This document shows, in pieces, positions 10,980 to 22,265 of a stretch of 64,000 nucleotides of DNA (positions within the stretch are counted from its first letter, which is position 1; every line of letters begins with the position of its first letter). Source of the stretch: Cheilinus undulatus. Its lineage: Eukaryota; Chordata; Actinopteri; Labriformes; Labridae. Below the pieces are notes generated by a model. The model ran no database searches and had not been told where the DNA came from. It worked only from the letters and a program-made list of their open reading frames with translations. The DNA lies in contig NC_054871.1 of the NCBI RefSeq assembly GCF_018320785.1, positions 18,100,339 to 18,164,338 of the forward strand, read 5' to 3'. Position numbers and translations under genes: made by a program.

Positions 10980-11395
10980 GATACCTCTCGGAGAAGCCCA
11001 GTGAGCTGGCTCAAATTTGGGTATAAAAGGGTGAATTTAGTTTCAAAGTTCTTCATTCCTGTTCAGAATGGTATAACGTTGAGAGCTCACTGAAAATGAA
11101 AGAGTCTGCAGCAAAGCAAGTCATGATGCTGGATGGTCTCTGAGACAAATAGGGAAAGACAAAGTGTTCTCACAGGGTGGTCAGGTATGCTTTGGAGTCA
11201 TTGCCTAGACTGGTACTTAAAAAATTGCTCCAAAGAAGAGGAAGGAAACCAAAGTTAACTGAAGCAGATTTCAGGGGAGGTGACCGAGAACCTGATGGTC
11301 ACTCTGACTGAGCTTTAGAGATCCTGTGTGGGACAAAGTTCCTGAAGGACAACCATCATTGCAGCCCTCCACTTATCTGGGCTTTATAGCAGCGT
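10980..11395 (+). mobile_element. Tc1-like transposase relic
   Basis: Frames here read ELTENERVC, AGWSLRQI, then segments near 11270-11395 such as VTEN, TLTEL and TTIIAALHLSG. These match the DNA-binding half of Tc1-like transposases with several disruptions. The copy at 54435-54875 is slightly longer and includes a KLSEADVGHLKIS segment missing here. It lies downstream of gene D's 3' end. Confidence 0.6.
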
Positions 11396-11998
11396 GGCTA
11401 GGAATATTAGAATATCATCAAAAGGTTGATTTATTTCCATTTTCAGGGTTTTCATTAGCTGTAAGCCATAATCGCCAAAACTAAAAGACATTAAACACTT
11501 GAAATATATCAGTTTGTTTGTAATAAATCTACAATAAACGAGTTTCACCAGATGCACCTGTAGTTCTGCCTGAAAATTTCTGGAACCTTTCAGGAGTGCA
11601 TGTTTTCAAACGTAAACTTTTACATAGATATCCATCTTTTTTAGTTAATGCAAAACATTTAAACCCCAAGTTATTTAAAACAGTTGTTGATAAAGATGCA
11701 AGTAGAGCTGAAGCAAGCAGGCTACAACCAAGAACAGAGCAGTACAAGATTAAAACATGATTTAAGCTCTCACCATGAGCATGACATGGCCACACTGTGA
11801 ATATGGTAAATGCTTGATTAAAAATATCAATCATTATGTAAATGTTACAAATTTCTACACTGCTGTGAAAACCCAAAGTACAAAGGGAAATAGAATTCTG
11901 TCTGTTCATGCTGATAAATGGATGGCTGCATGTATGGATCATTGTAAAGCAGATTTAATCTCTGGCACCAGTGTTGGTTTATCTGCAGCACCAAATTT

Positions 11999-14900
11999 CT
12001 ACTCCTTGGTTTTCATGTTGCTGAAGTGGTCACTGACGTCATCAAAGTAGTTATCAGAGAAGCGAAGCATCTGGTTGACAGCGCTGAGCAGCAGGATGTC
12101 ACAGTTGAGATTCAACTCTAACTCCCGGTTGTAGTTCTTTACTGGGATGATGCAGGACAACGGCAGACCGAGACGAGTGCTGGCCTCCTGCATCTGGATC
12201 ATAAAACACTCATATGACAAAGGCTGATACTTTTTCTGTGAGGACTTCAAAGAAATAAGAAAAATGCTATGAAGTTAGACAAATGTGTTTCATTTGTATT
12301 GATTTTGGCTACCTACCCCGTATAGTTTAAAGACTAAACCCAAAGCCACTGTTTACAGCTGAAAACCCAAGTACATGGGTATTTAGTGGTGCTGTTGATC
12401 AATTCATGTTCAAATCTCAACATCTCAACACTAAATGTTTATATTCTAAACATTTCATTAGAAATATGTATAGCAGGCGTAACTTGAAAAGCACTTAAGT
12501 CTGCACCCAGGAAAACAACTAGGTGGTGCACTTGGACCGTAGTGTTCACTCTAAAATTACTTCTAAAGGATATTAATGTCAGTAAATGATGAATGCTGAA
12601 ACATTGGTTTGATAACATTTTATCCTACTAATGTATAAAACCTTAAGCTCTTCAATGCACACAAGACATTAAGGTTGTCTTAAAGCTTTGGGTCTCAAAG
12701 TGCATTCTTCTGAATATCTCATTATTATATTCAGTGATTGCTAGTTTGTCTTTGTGTTCCTGTGATGGATCAATTTAGTTTTGTCTTGTCTTGCATTATT
12801 TTGAAGTATCTCATCTTTTTTATTTCAAAAGTTCAGGCCAGGTCTTTTTCTTCTTCCAAAAAAGTAAATCTCACCTTTTCCTCAATGTAGAAACTCTTGT
12901 AAACGTTTGCAACATCCTCTTCCACCAAAGGACAGGCCTCGTCTACTTTGGTGAGCAGCGCCAGCTGAGGAACTCCTGGAAACAACAGAGCAAGATGAAC
13001 ATTTTTACTACCGACTCTTAGTGTCAGGTTTTAAATACTGAAGGAGTCAGAGGCAGCCTGCAGATGTCCATTAAAAACAGGCTGCAAATTCACAATCATG
13101 CAGAATAGAATAAAAAAAAATAACACCCTGGGGCACGGAGTGGTTTAAGAAGCCATGTATGCAGGCGGCCTGGGATTGAATCTGGCCTGTGGCCCTTTGC
13201 TTCGTGTCTCTCCTCACTCTCTTCCCTTTTTGGGAAGAGAGTGGGGAGAGACATTGTCCTTTATTGTCCTTCCAATAAAGGCACGAAAAGGCCCCAAAAT
13301 AAATATTTAAAAAATAAATAAATAAATAACACCCACACACATGAAAGGAGACCCACCGCAAAAAGTTTCAATGAAAGTGTATTGAAGAAAACCCACTGCA
13401 TTTGCATAAATAATAACAAAATATTCATATATTATTCAACCCCCTATAGCCCTGGACTGGATGTTTGACTCTAGCTGCTCAACAGTCCTGGGTCTTCTTT
13501 GCTCAATTTTTTGATGTATAATGCACCAAACGTTTTCTGTTGGTGAAAGGTCTGGACTACAGGCAGGCTAGTTCAGCACCCAGTCTCTTCTACTGTGAAG
13601 CCATGCTGTTGTGATGGATGTGGTATGGGGTTTGGCATTGTTGTGTTGAAATATGCAAGGCCTTCCCTGAAAGGGACATTGTCTGGATGGGAGTATATAC
13701 CTATCTAAGCTTCCCACACCTAAGTCACTAATGCAACCCCTATTCCATCAGAGCTGCAGGCTTTTAAACTTTGAATAGATGGAACAGTGTTTCTCCAGAT
13801 TAAGGCTGCTGGAAAGAATTTCGGGGTTCAAATTTAATTTGAATATTAAAAAACTCATTAATATTCAAGCGCTAAAGTTACTATTCAAGCATGTTTTTTA
13901 AAATATTTTTGCTGTTTACAATCGTTCTTGAGTCTCTCCCCTCTCTCCTTGGCCTCTGCTTCACCCATATGTAGGTGTAGGTATCACATGACACGTGACA
14001 TGATGAACAATAAAGTTTTTACACCAAAACACAGACGTGCCACAATGACCGCCATTGGGGATGTTTATCACCAAGGTGGTGCACATGCTGGTGGTGATTT
14101 GGCAGGTAAGGCTTCGCTACATCAAGAGATACATTTTTAGGAGAGTAAAACCGCAATGCCCACCGACAGTAACCTGCTGTCATGGTGGAAAATGTTCCGG
14201 TCCAGGTATCCTCTCCTGTCCCAGCTGGCATACCATTATCTGTGCATCCCGGGCACCTCTGGCAGGGCGGAGAGGGTTTTCTCCATGGTTGGGTGAACAA
14301 AAAAATGCTCTGTTCTTGATTCAGAAAATGTGGCTCGCCTTGTGTATTTAGGTAAAAACATAAAGGGACAAGACAGTACCAACATTTTTAAATGTTTTGT
14401 TCATTATAAACATGTCATCACCGCTGTAAGCAGCGAAATTTACTTTATTTTTGTTTGACATTTAATTTCTAACCTGTTTGTTGGTGTTAAAGTTGAACAT
14501 CAGTACCATAATACCTGTTAAAGGCCTTTTAATGGTGCAGGTGGCTAAAAAAAGTACATAAAAATTAATATTAACTACTTTTGCTTTTAGACAACGCTTT
14601 CTGGAAGTCCATGCAGTTATTTCCAGGACAAAATCATGCCTGTCTTTTAATGCAGTTCCGCCTCAGGGCCTGAAGATCGAGCCATTCATGTCCAGATTCT
14701 TTAAAACTTTTGCCGTTTTAACAAAGGTGTAAGGCCAGCCTTATTCCAGCCTTACACCAGAGGACTTTGCTTAAACTCTCAAAACATTACAGACTGACAT
14801 CTGAGACCCTCTCACATTTAAAGACAATTTTTAACAAGCCGTTGAGTTTTTAGTCTCAGGTAAGATTTTGCAAAGACTGTGGGCCTACAAAGCAGAATAC

Positions 14901-17900
14901 GATTCCCTATGAAAATATTTCCTATCATGCATCTGGTGAAAATTCACAACAACAATTTTTAAGCAGAGAACAAGATGTAGAAGGAGATGGATTTGAATAA
15001 ATATCTCTTACAGTCTGAAGTTTTAAAATTATTTACACTAAGTAGAAACAAAGGGAAAGTTAAACACCGAAAACTTTGCATGTTACTGCACCAACAGAGG
15101 ACCTATCCCGGAAACACTTCAGAAGAGTATCATATGAAAAAGCGAGTTGTCTCACCACAAAAAAACTGATAGACTTTTACTTTTAAAATGCCAGTGGCGG
15201 TTTACCATACCTTTCATGTCAGCCAGGAATGAACTGACAGACAAGGCACACAAACACACAGGTGCAGAGATCCGACTGCAGCTATAAACAGAAATGTTTT
15301 CAATCTCTTGAGTTATCAGCAGCAGACATTCAGCCGTTTCAGACTGATCTACCCTCACGTTCACATTTTGAAGAGTTAGGTGAATTTATGTGCTCTGCAC
15401 AACACTGGCTCCCTTTGGTTGTGGATGCCGCTCACGTCACCGAGAAACCCAATTTGCATACGTCCAGACTTAAGACTTATGACATTATCCAAAACTAATG
15501 AAAAACCACCTTAAAACTGCTCATATCGAGCCTTATGACTACCTTACACATGAGAGTTGAGACAACAGGAGCTGCAACTTTAGCAAGACTCCCATGATTT
15601 TACTCCATCTTTGTCTACGACTTTAAAATTGCACAAAAAAGTCTTGAGATGTAAGCCCGCCTTCAGTTGCAAAATGCTCCTCCTGCTGTTTTTCATTAGT
15701 ACCAGTTACTTTTCCAGCCTTTTGTTTCTCTGTCCCTTGTTTTTTGAGATGTGTTGTTGCCATCAAATTTAAAATGAGCTAATATTTTCATGAAATTGTA
15801 GATGTCTCAGTGTAACATCTGATATGTTATTTATACTCTATTGTGAATTAAATATGAGTAAATGATATTTGCAAATCATTGCATTCTTTTTTTATTTACA
15901 TTTTACACAGCCCCACAACTTTTAGGAATAGTTGTTGTGTAACTAAGCAGAATGTGTTATTCACCATGATAAAATGGAACAAGTTAGCAAGATTAATTTC
16001 CATTGTTTGGGCGCATACACGTAGTTATTTGTATAAAATGGGTAGTAAAATGGGACTGACCAAGCGAGTTGATCTTTTTGCGTATCGCATTCATCTTTTC
16101 CTCCAGCTTTGAGGGCATGATGGAGACCTTGCAAGCATCAATGACATAAGCCACACAGTGGATCTTGTCTTCAAGCCCTGAAGACTCACGATACCCGTGG
16201 GCATCCAGATGCAAAGGAGCAGAGGGGTTGAACTGAGACAAACAGTAAAGAGACAAACAAGGGTTTGAGAAGGTTTGAATCAACTTTTTATAAATCAGGG
16301 AGTCATTGCTTAAGTATCCTAAATTTGACAAACAGCTGTACCTGATAGCGATCAGGCAGATGTCCTTTCAGTATGGTCATGGTGTCATCTACATTAAGGC
16401 CTGCCCCTGTATTTTCCTCTAGCCCCATGGTATCACACAAGATGATTGGCAGAGGTTTACCTTCACGCCCGTCTTTCAAAGAGTAGGTGCGAAACTATGA
16501 AGCACAACCATAAAGGAACAAATTTCACAAAATAGACAGAGCAGGATGTTTTATCTAGGAGTAATTAAAAGGCAGGTTATAACCTGTGTGGTGAGGCTGG
16601 TGGTGGAGCATCCTGCCATTGCCTGGCTAGTAATGTGGCCTCTGAATACAGAATTGATGGAATTGAAGAAGCTCGACTTTCCAACTCCAACTGGTCCAAT
16701 GAGGAGCACACGAGCTCTGGCCACAGAGTGGATTAATGGTTTGTAGGTCCTTATCTTATCCATCAGCTCTGTCCTTGTCCTACAGAATCAAGCAAAGCTG
16801 ATTAAATTTTCAGATCTCACCTTAGCCACCCATATCAATAAAGTTGTCCATTCAAGTTTTTTCCACATCAGAACCATCGCCAAAATAAAATCAGTACTCA
16901 GCCAGTCAGACCTTGAAAAAGCCATCCATCCCTCCATTTTCGCCAGACTTGATTATTGTAACTCTCCTCTCCCTGGTATCACTCAAAAATCCCTCTCTCG
17001 CCTACAGTTAGTCCAAAATGCAGCAGCTAGGCTTCTAACTGGTTTTAAGAGACGGCATCACATCACTCCCGTTTTAGCATCCCTGCACTGGCCCCCTGTA
17101 AGTTTAAGAATTGATTTCAAGATTTTCCTCCTCACTTTTAAAGCACTGAAGGGCCTGGCTCCAAGTTATGTACAGAACTTCTAACCCCCTACGTGCCAGG
17201 CTGCAGCCTTAGATCCTCCGGCAGGGGCCTACTGGTCACCCCAAGGTCGAGGCTCAAAACTAAAGGGGACAGGGCCTTCTCTGTCAGCACCTCGACTTTG
17301 GAATGACCTGCCCGAGGAGATAAGGCACACTGAATCAGTGTCATCTTTTAAATCACTTTTTACAACTCATTTTTATAGACTTGCTTTTATGTGATGTCGT
17401 CTTCAGTCTTTCACTCTCACCTCTTTTTATCATTTTCTCTCTTAGATTTTCTACTTCTCCAGCATATTTAACCTTAAAGCCTCTATGTCTGCTCTTCTCA
17501 GCTTTGTATTTTATTCTTATTGATTCTTATGTGACATCTCTACTTCTCCTACTTGGTTTTGGGTTTTAAAAGCTCCCCTGCTTTTATTTTATTTCCCCCT
17601 CTTTTTACAGCTGTCGGTTTTACCAGACTATTATCATTATCATGATTAATATCTTTTACTGTCTAGAATTTTAATTTTCGTATGATGACTTATTAATCGC
17701 TACACATTTTGTTTTTATTCTCCTTCTTACGATTTTGATTTATATTCCTTTCTGCCTCTTCCTAATATTCTAGATGCTTTTACATTTCTGGTCCTTAGGT
17801 CTCTTTTATGTAGTTGAGTTCCTGTGTTGCCTGGACCAGTCTAGGTTATGCTTGGTCATCAAGCATAACCTAGACATGTAACTATGTTAACTATGTTAAC

Positions 17901-20491
17901 ATGTAACTTTGCCTGTTAAGATGTTTTTGATTGAAATAGCTTTTGATTTCGGTAAATATGACTTCCTAATGCTGCAAATTCAACAAATGGCCATTTTCAG
18001 TTCTTTACAACCTATAAAATGTTCTAAAACTCTGTTGTGCTTAATAATGTGGAACAGTGCATTTTGAGTTTTTTAATTTTAGTAAAAAAATAGTTATCAT
18101 TTGGAGGTTTGTTCAATAAAATTTAGACTATGCTCTAACAGCTGATGACTTGAAAATTACACTGACTGTCATTTGCATTAACTTTTTCGGAAAACAGAGA
18201 AAAATATCATTTGCATTATAATTTGGAGCACCATGTAGACAGACAGACAGATATTGTATATGTATAATCTATTAGCAGAAACTGAGTATGCACTGCCAAG
18301 TTTAAGTTGGGCATGCAGGCATGTTCATCTTGGGAAGAGGCCTTGGGGTAGACCTAGAGCTTTCCAGAGGGATTATGTGTCCCACCTGGTCTCAGAGCGC
18401 CTCAGAATCCCCTGTGGCAGAAATATGTTGCTGGGGTGAGGGATTGGGTGAACTTGCTGAAACTGTCACCATTGTGTCCTGACCCAGGAAAAAAAAAAAA
18501 CTACTAGTTGATTTGTAGTTTGTAAGTAAACAGTATAAACAATCCATCTTACTCAGATTTCCAGATGACAGTTCTCCACGGCCTCTCCATTTCAGTCAAC
18601 TCTGGTAAAGAGCACAAAACAGCTTTTTAATTACAAAAATCTGGTCTACCATCCTATTATGTAAGGAGTTTCTGTGATATAATGACAACATATGTCAGGA
18701 GTTATTTAGAGTTGGCAGGTTGATAGACTGTTCAAAGCAGGTCTATCTGCGCAAACAGTCAACTGGTTTACAAACTATCTCTCTGATAGAACTCAGTGTG
18801 TACAGGTATCTGGCTGTACTTCGAGCTCACTCACTGTCTCCAAAGGAGTGCCTCAGGGGTCAGTCCTAGGGCCACTCCTTTTCATTATTTACATAAATGA
18901 CATAAATCAGAATGTGTCTAATGCTCATTTTCACTTTTATGCTGATGACACTGTAATCTACTGCTCAGCCCCTACTCCAAATGAAGCTCTTTCTCAGCTA
19001 CAACTTGCTTTTAATGCTGTTCAGCAAAAATTCTATGCCCTGAAGCTCGTTTTAAATGCTGATAAAACAAAAGTCACGATCTTATCAAATGCTCAATCTA
19101 AGCCATTGAACCTGCCATCGATCTCCACTTCTCAGGGTTCACAGATCGAGTTTGTTTCATGTTATAGATACCTAGGCATTTTGATTGATGATTCCCTGTC
19201 TTTTACTCCTCACATTCAGCAATTGGTTAAGACGTTAAAGCTGAAACTGGGTTTTTATTTCAGGATGAAACCATGCATTTCTTTTGAGTCTAAGAAAAGA
19301 CTGGTTGCTGCCACTTTTATGTCAGCGTTGGACTATGGAGATGTTTTGTACATGCATGCTTCATCTCAGAGCTTACATGCTCTAGACACAGTGTATCATG
19401 GAGCTTTGAGGTTTGTCACTAACTCTGAATCCCTCACTCATCGCTGTTTTTTGTATGAACGTGTGGGTTAGTCTTCTCTGTCTTCACGTAGACTTAAACA
19501 CTGGTGTATTCTTATTTATAAAGCTATTCTTTGTCTTCTACCTTCCTCTAGAAGACCTCTAGAACTTAAAATCTCCGATCTCAGGATCTTTTCTTACTGT
19601 CTCTCCCCAGGGTCAGAACTGAACTGGAAAAAAGGCCTTTAAAATTGCTGCTTCCTTTGCCTGGAGTGAAGTACAGAAAGACCTAAAACTTAGTGAACTG
19701 GTCTCATTGGAAGCTTTAAAGAGAAGGGTGGTTGACTTGGAGGCAGTCAGATTTGTCTGCAAATGTTTTGAATGATGTATATGATCGTAGTTGGTTTTAA
19801 CAATTATTTGCTGCCTTCTCTTTCAGTGCAACCATAAAGGGTTGCTAAGGGAACACAGAAATAGGAAAGAATAATTTTCAGTTTTATTACCAGTTTCCAG
19901 TATTTTGAAACTATACTGGTGATATCAGATGACAGCCACTAGTCACTACCTTGTCCTTCAGCTCAAATAGATTCCAAACACACAACATACTAATTATATC
20001 GTCACTTTTGGTAACTCACCTTTGACTTGGTAAACTTCACACTCAGTGAGATTGAGGTCATTGCCATGCATTTCTGCAGCAGTGAAGTTGTAATGTTTGC
20101 CTGGACTGCTGAGCACAACAGGTTGGCTTCCATTGACAAGAACCAATGCTTCTCCAAAATATGGTCCAGATTCAACAACCATTTTCACTGCCTTGGCAGG
20201 ATCTGTGACTGGATATTTTATGAGCTTATCTCTGCTGACTGTAAAAAGAAAGGCCTGGTTATCAGCCATGTGCTGTCCAGACTGACTGAATGGTTGTTTT
20301 GTGTGGCCTCCAAAAATATAGCCCAAGGCATTATAGCCCACAGAGACTGTGGGACTACGGGTGTCACAATGTTGGTGAAAGGCTGCCCCGGTGAAACCAT
20401 GGATGCTGGCTTTGTACAGCAGCTGCAGTCTGACTCTTCCAAGGTGGGAGCAGATTGTCTTCTGTTGGCCTTTGGTAAGTCTGGGGTTCAT
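11999..20491 (-). CDS. IFI44-like gene D: TLDc plus GTPase-like protein, 445 aa
   Basis: Coding exons on the minus strand are 20491-20020, 18601-18553, 16779-16584, 16494-16342, 16232-16061, 12975-12875 and 12193-11999. Exon 2 begins at 20560 after a TTTTGTTCAG acceptor and includes a short 5' UTR; the likely first exon is at 23303. Residues 1-157 form the TLDc domain (starts [14 protein letters not shown]). The P-loop at 202-209 is GPVGVGKS, the G3-like motif is DTMG at 260-263, and TKVD lies at 356-359. No signal peptide or membrane segment is seen, so a cytosolic protein is expected. IFI44-family proteins are interferon-induced and linked to antiviral responses; the biochemical activity is not settled. 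Exons 6-7 translate identically to gene A, whereas TLDc differs more. An ATTAAA hexamer lies about 40 nt after the stop. Introns carry a SINE, LINE fragments and DNA transposons. Confidence 0.9.
13129..13323 (+). mobile_element. tRNA-derived SINE in gene D intron
   Basis: The head has tRNA promoter-like boxes (GGCACGGAGTGG, and GGATTGAATCTGG as B-box). A CTTTGCTTCGTGTCTCTCC body and a tail with AATAAAGGCACGAAAAGGCC then (AAAT)n follow, as in a common teleost tRNA-SINE. It is bounded by the direct repeat AATAACACCC (ending at 13128 and 13334). The matching place in gene A (near 56598) has a single AATAACACCC and no SINE, a clean empty site. Confidence 0.88.
13490..15935. mobile_element. Old DNA-transposon repeat with a nested hAT-like insertion (gene D intron)
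   Basis: The outer parts (about 13490-13800 and 14600-15935) resemble a dispersed teleost repeat whose 3' end reads TTGCAAATCATTGCATTC and then a CCCAACTTTTTGGAA-type terminus, here degraded. Inside it, a hAT-like element begins at 13801 after a CTCCAGAT target copy. It contains a remnant of the hAT C-terminal dimerisation region (about 14160-14350), but its right end has been lost. The complete arrangement is in gene A (57066-59600). Family naming is by recognition only. Confidence 0.55.
16805..17870 (+). mobile_element. L2-like LINE 3' fragment in gene D intron 3
   Basis: Plus-strand translation gives [61 protein letters not shown] and [10 protein letters not shown]. These are the conserved post-catalytic region of an L2-like LINE ORF2 with a few stops. 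A T-rich 3' UTR follows. Gene A has no LINE at this point; the sequences diverge just after the P-loop exon acceptor (about 16799 and 60455). Confidence 0.85.
17841..17873. repeat. Perfect 14-bp inverted repeat (hairpin)
   Basis: CTAGGTTATGCTTG and its exact complement are separated by GTCAT. It sits at the junction between the L2-like fragment and the Tc1 remnant. No poly-T tract follows it, so there is no sign of a terminator. It may be a rearrangement scar. Confidence 0.8.
17884..18235 (+). mobile_element. 3' remnant of a Tc1-like element in gene D intron 3
   Basis: This segment matches the last about 350 bp of the fuller Tc1-like element in gene A (61660-62014), including the terminal ATTATAATTTGGAG stretch next to a TA. 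The transposase region is gone and L2-like sequence stands in its place. The shared position means the Tc1 insertion preceded the A/D duplication. Confidence 0.75.
18262..18493 (+). mobile_element. Retroelement 3' tail in intron 3, shared by all four genes (gene D copy)
   Basis: Plus-strand frames read [19 protein letters not shown] and RLRIPCGR, the closing segment of a non-LTR retroelement ORF seen in many fish genomes. The same tail, beginning near CTATTAGCAGAAACTGAG, lies just beyond the 49-nt exon in genes C (32256), B (47845) and A (62090). It was therefore inserted before the array expanded. Confidence 0.65.
18730..19825 (+). mobile_element. Non-LTR retrotransposon reverse transcriptase fragment in gene D intron 2
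   Basis: A 207-codon open frame (18848-19471) carries [20 protein letters not shown], the catalytic [10 protein letters not shown] box, LNADKTKV and [14 protein letters not shown]. This is the palm and following region of a LINE reverse transcriptase. The frame continues past a stop with readable sequence such as [15 protein letters not shown]. The endonuclease and N-terminal half are missing. Gene A lacks it at the same site, so it inserted after the duplication. Confidence 0.88.
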
Positions 20492-20845
20492 GATGGACTG
20501 TAGGTCTGCTGAGTTATGTCAAAGATGCTGAAGAAACTTTCAGTTTCCTCACTTTGGTATCTGAACAAAAGAAGACATTAATACATTATTAAAATATACA
20601 ATCAGTAAAATTTTGGAAATATAAAGTATACAAACAATAATTCCAAATAAATGAGATGTGTAACATGTAAATTTCCCTCTGGCTCTGTTTTTCACCAAAG
20701 GCTGTAGAAATTGTTGGACAAATCCTGAGTGTCAGTCATTTGGTTACTGAGGGGAGCTTTTAAATCCAATCTGGGGCAACCACCGTATCAAAATTACTGT
20801 GTCAAAATTAGATCAACCTAGAACAGGCAAGTCTCCTGACAAACA

Positions 20846-21170
20846 GTGCCTATAAAGAGTATTCACCCCCACTGGTTGATTTAGCATTTTATTGATTTTT
20901 ATAAATCAATCATAGTCAATTTAATGTTGATTTTTTTTACCTAAAAAAATTACAAGAGATGCCTCAAATCCTCCCCTTATTTGTTCCAAAGTTATCTGCC
21001 CATGAGTAAAAATCTGCAAAGGCATTTAATACTCTAATAGAAGAACACTATTTGACTATGTTGATTCAGCGCAAAACAGAACAAGTTATAAAAAATTGCA
21101 GTTGTGGGGACTTCTTCTTCATCAGTACAAAAAAAAAAAAAAAACAAACTTAAAGTTCATTAAAACCTTT
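20846..21170. mobile_element. Possible Tc1/mariner-like element end in gene D intron 1
   Basis: GTGCCTATAAAGAGTATTCA with CCCCC following resembles the terminal repeat of a common fish Tc1/mariner-like family. No transposase or opposite end is visible. The rest of intron 1 of gene D (to 23302) contains no recognisable exon. Confidence 0.4.
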
Positions 21171-21919
21171 CTGGCCTAGGTGTGACCAATCTGTAAGTCA
21201 GGATAGGGACTTGTTACAAAACAAATCTTATTTTTTATTACAGGGTTAAAGTTGCCAGTTTTCTTTGAAATTTCTAGTTGGCAAGCAGCCAAAGGCCTGG
21301 GCCAACCCACTTGATCATTTGGCCCACCCCAAAAAGTTTTGGAGAAAATAGACTGTTTTTTTAATATATAATTTTTTAAAAATTATATTGCTATTTGAAT
21401 GCTGCAAACCTAAAATACAATTACCCCTTTAACTGTCCTGAATCCCTTGGGGTATTTTTTTATCCTTATGGAATGTGTTTTTGTGGATAACTTTGGTTGT
21501 TTTTATGCATATGATATACGTTAAGGGTGTGTATTTTGGGGTGAATTTTGGTATTTTAGGAAAAAACAATTTAAGTCTTTCATACAGTTTGATTTATTTT
21601 TATTTCCTTATTTTTTCATTCCTTGGTGTTGAAATCCCATAAAATTGTATTTCTAAATTGTTTTTCACTAGCTGGTGATATTTTCTCATGTACTGTATAT
21701 CCACCGAAGAGGCCAACATTTTTTCATTATTGTATTATATCACACACTGCAGGCCAATTCAATAAATATCCAAACAAAAATTATATGGGTGTGTTCTAGG
21801 GATGTCTTAGTGTTCAAATGGGTAAAAAATACCCCAAGGGATGCAGCAGGGTTGAATAAAAATCAAGTTAAAACAACAAGAAACGGCATTGAAGGGGTTA
21901 AAACTTTGAAACAGAATGA

Positions 21920-22265
21920 GGGTTTGTTTTGTATGGTCAGAAGTGAAGTTACTAATAGTATTTATAAAACATTTTAAATGATGAGTTAATACATTTTCTA
22001 TGCCAGTCTTTATTTGGGGGTATTTTTTACCTTTAGGGACACAGATGTCACAATTTTTATACAATCTGATACTGCACAATATATAAAATGTTTAAAAATC
22101 AAGTACTAATCACAAAAATGGCATTTGAAACAGACTGAATTTTGGTCATGTAAGATAAGGGCTAATAGCATTTATAAAAAGAAATTGAAATGATATATTT
22201 ATACATTTTCTATGGCAGTCTTTATTAGGGGTATTTTTTTACCCTTAAGGACACTGGTGTATTGC
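21920..22265. repeat. Two imperfect tandem copies of a roughly 215-bp unit
   Basis: The stretch about 21930-22050 is repeated at about 22140-22260. Both contain a GTATTTATAAAA/GCATTTATAAAA-like segment, TACATTTTCTATGSCAGTC and a GGTATTTTTTACC block with GGACAC. Origin unknown; it lies in intron 1 of gene D. Confidence 0.6.

Larger units (their letters stand above)
3145..20830. repeat. Left copy of a large segmental duplication
   Basis: About 3145-9514 matches 34375-44534 closely apart from a LINE present only on the right. About 9515-20830 matches 51940-64000 with local insertions and deletions. At 9514/9515 the two parts meet directly, so the segment equivalent to 44535-51940 is missing here. 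The interval about 10310-10700 replaces the part of the right copy holding the gene B promoter (about 52720-54190). The copy carries an orphan promoter, gene remnant E and gene D. The non-coding sequence at 4530-5940, 6145-8215 and 11400-11998 is flank and intron of these genes with no further gene seen. Confidence 0.9.

Noticed and set aside
17381-17569. Hydrophobic plus-strand frame resembling a membrane protein
   Set aside because: It is the T-rich 3' UTR of the L2-like fragment.
20027-20503. Long plus-strand open frame (158 codons), with similar ones at 49299-49598 and 63095-63355
   Set aside because: It lies antisense to the TLDc exon; the minus-strand frame has conserved domain, splice sites and homologues in all four genes.
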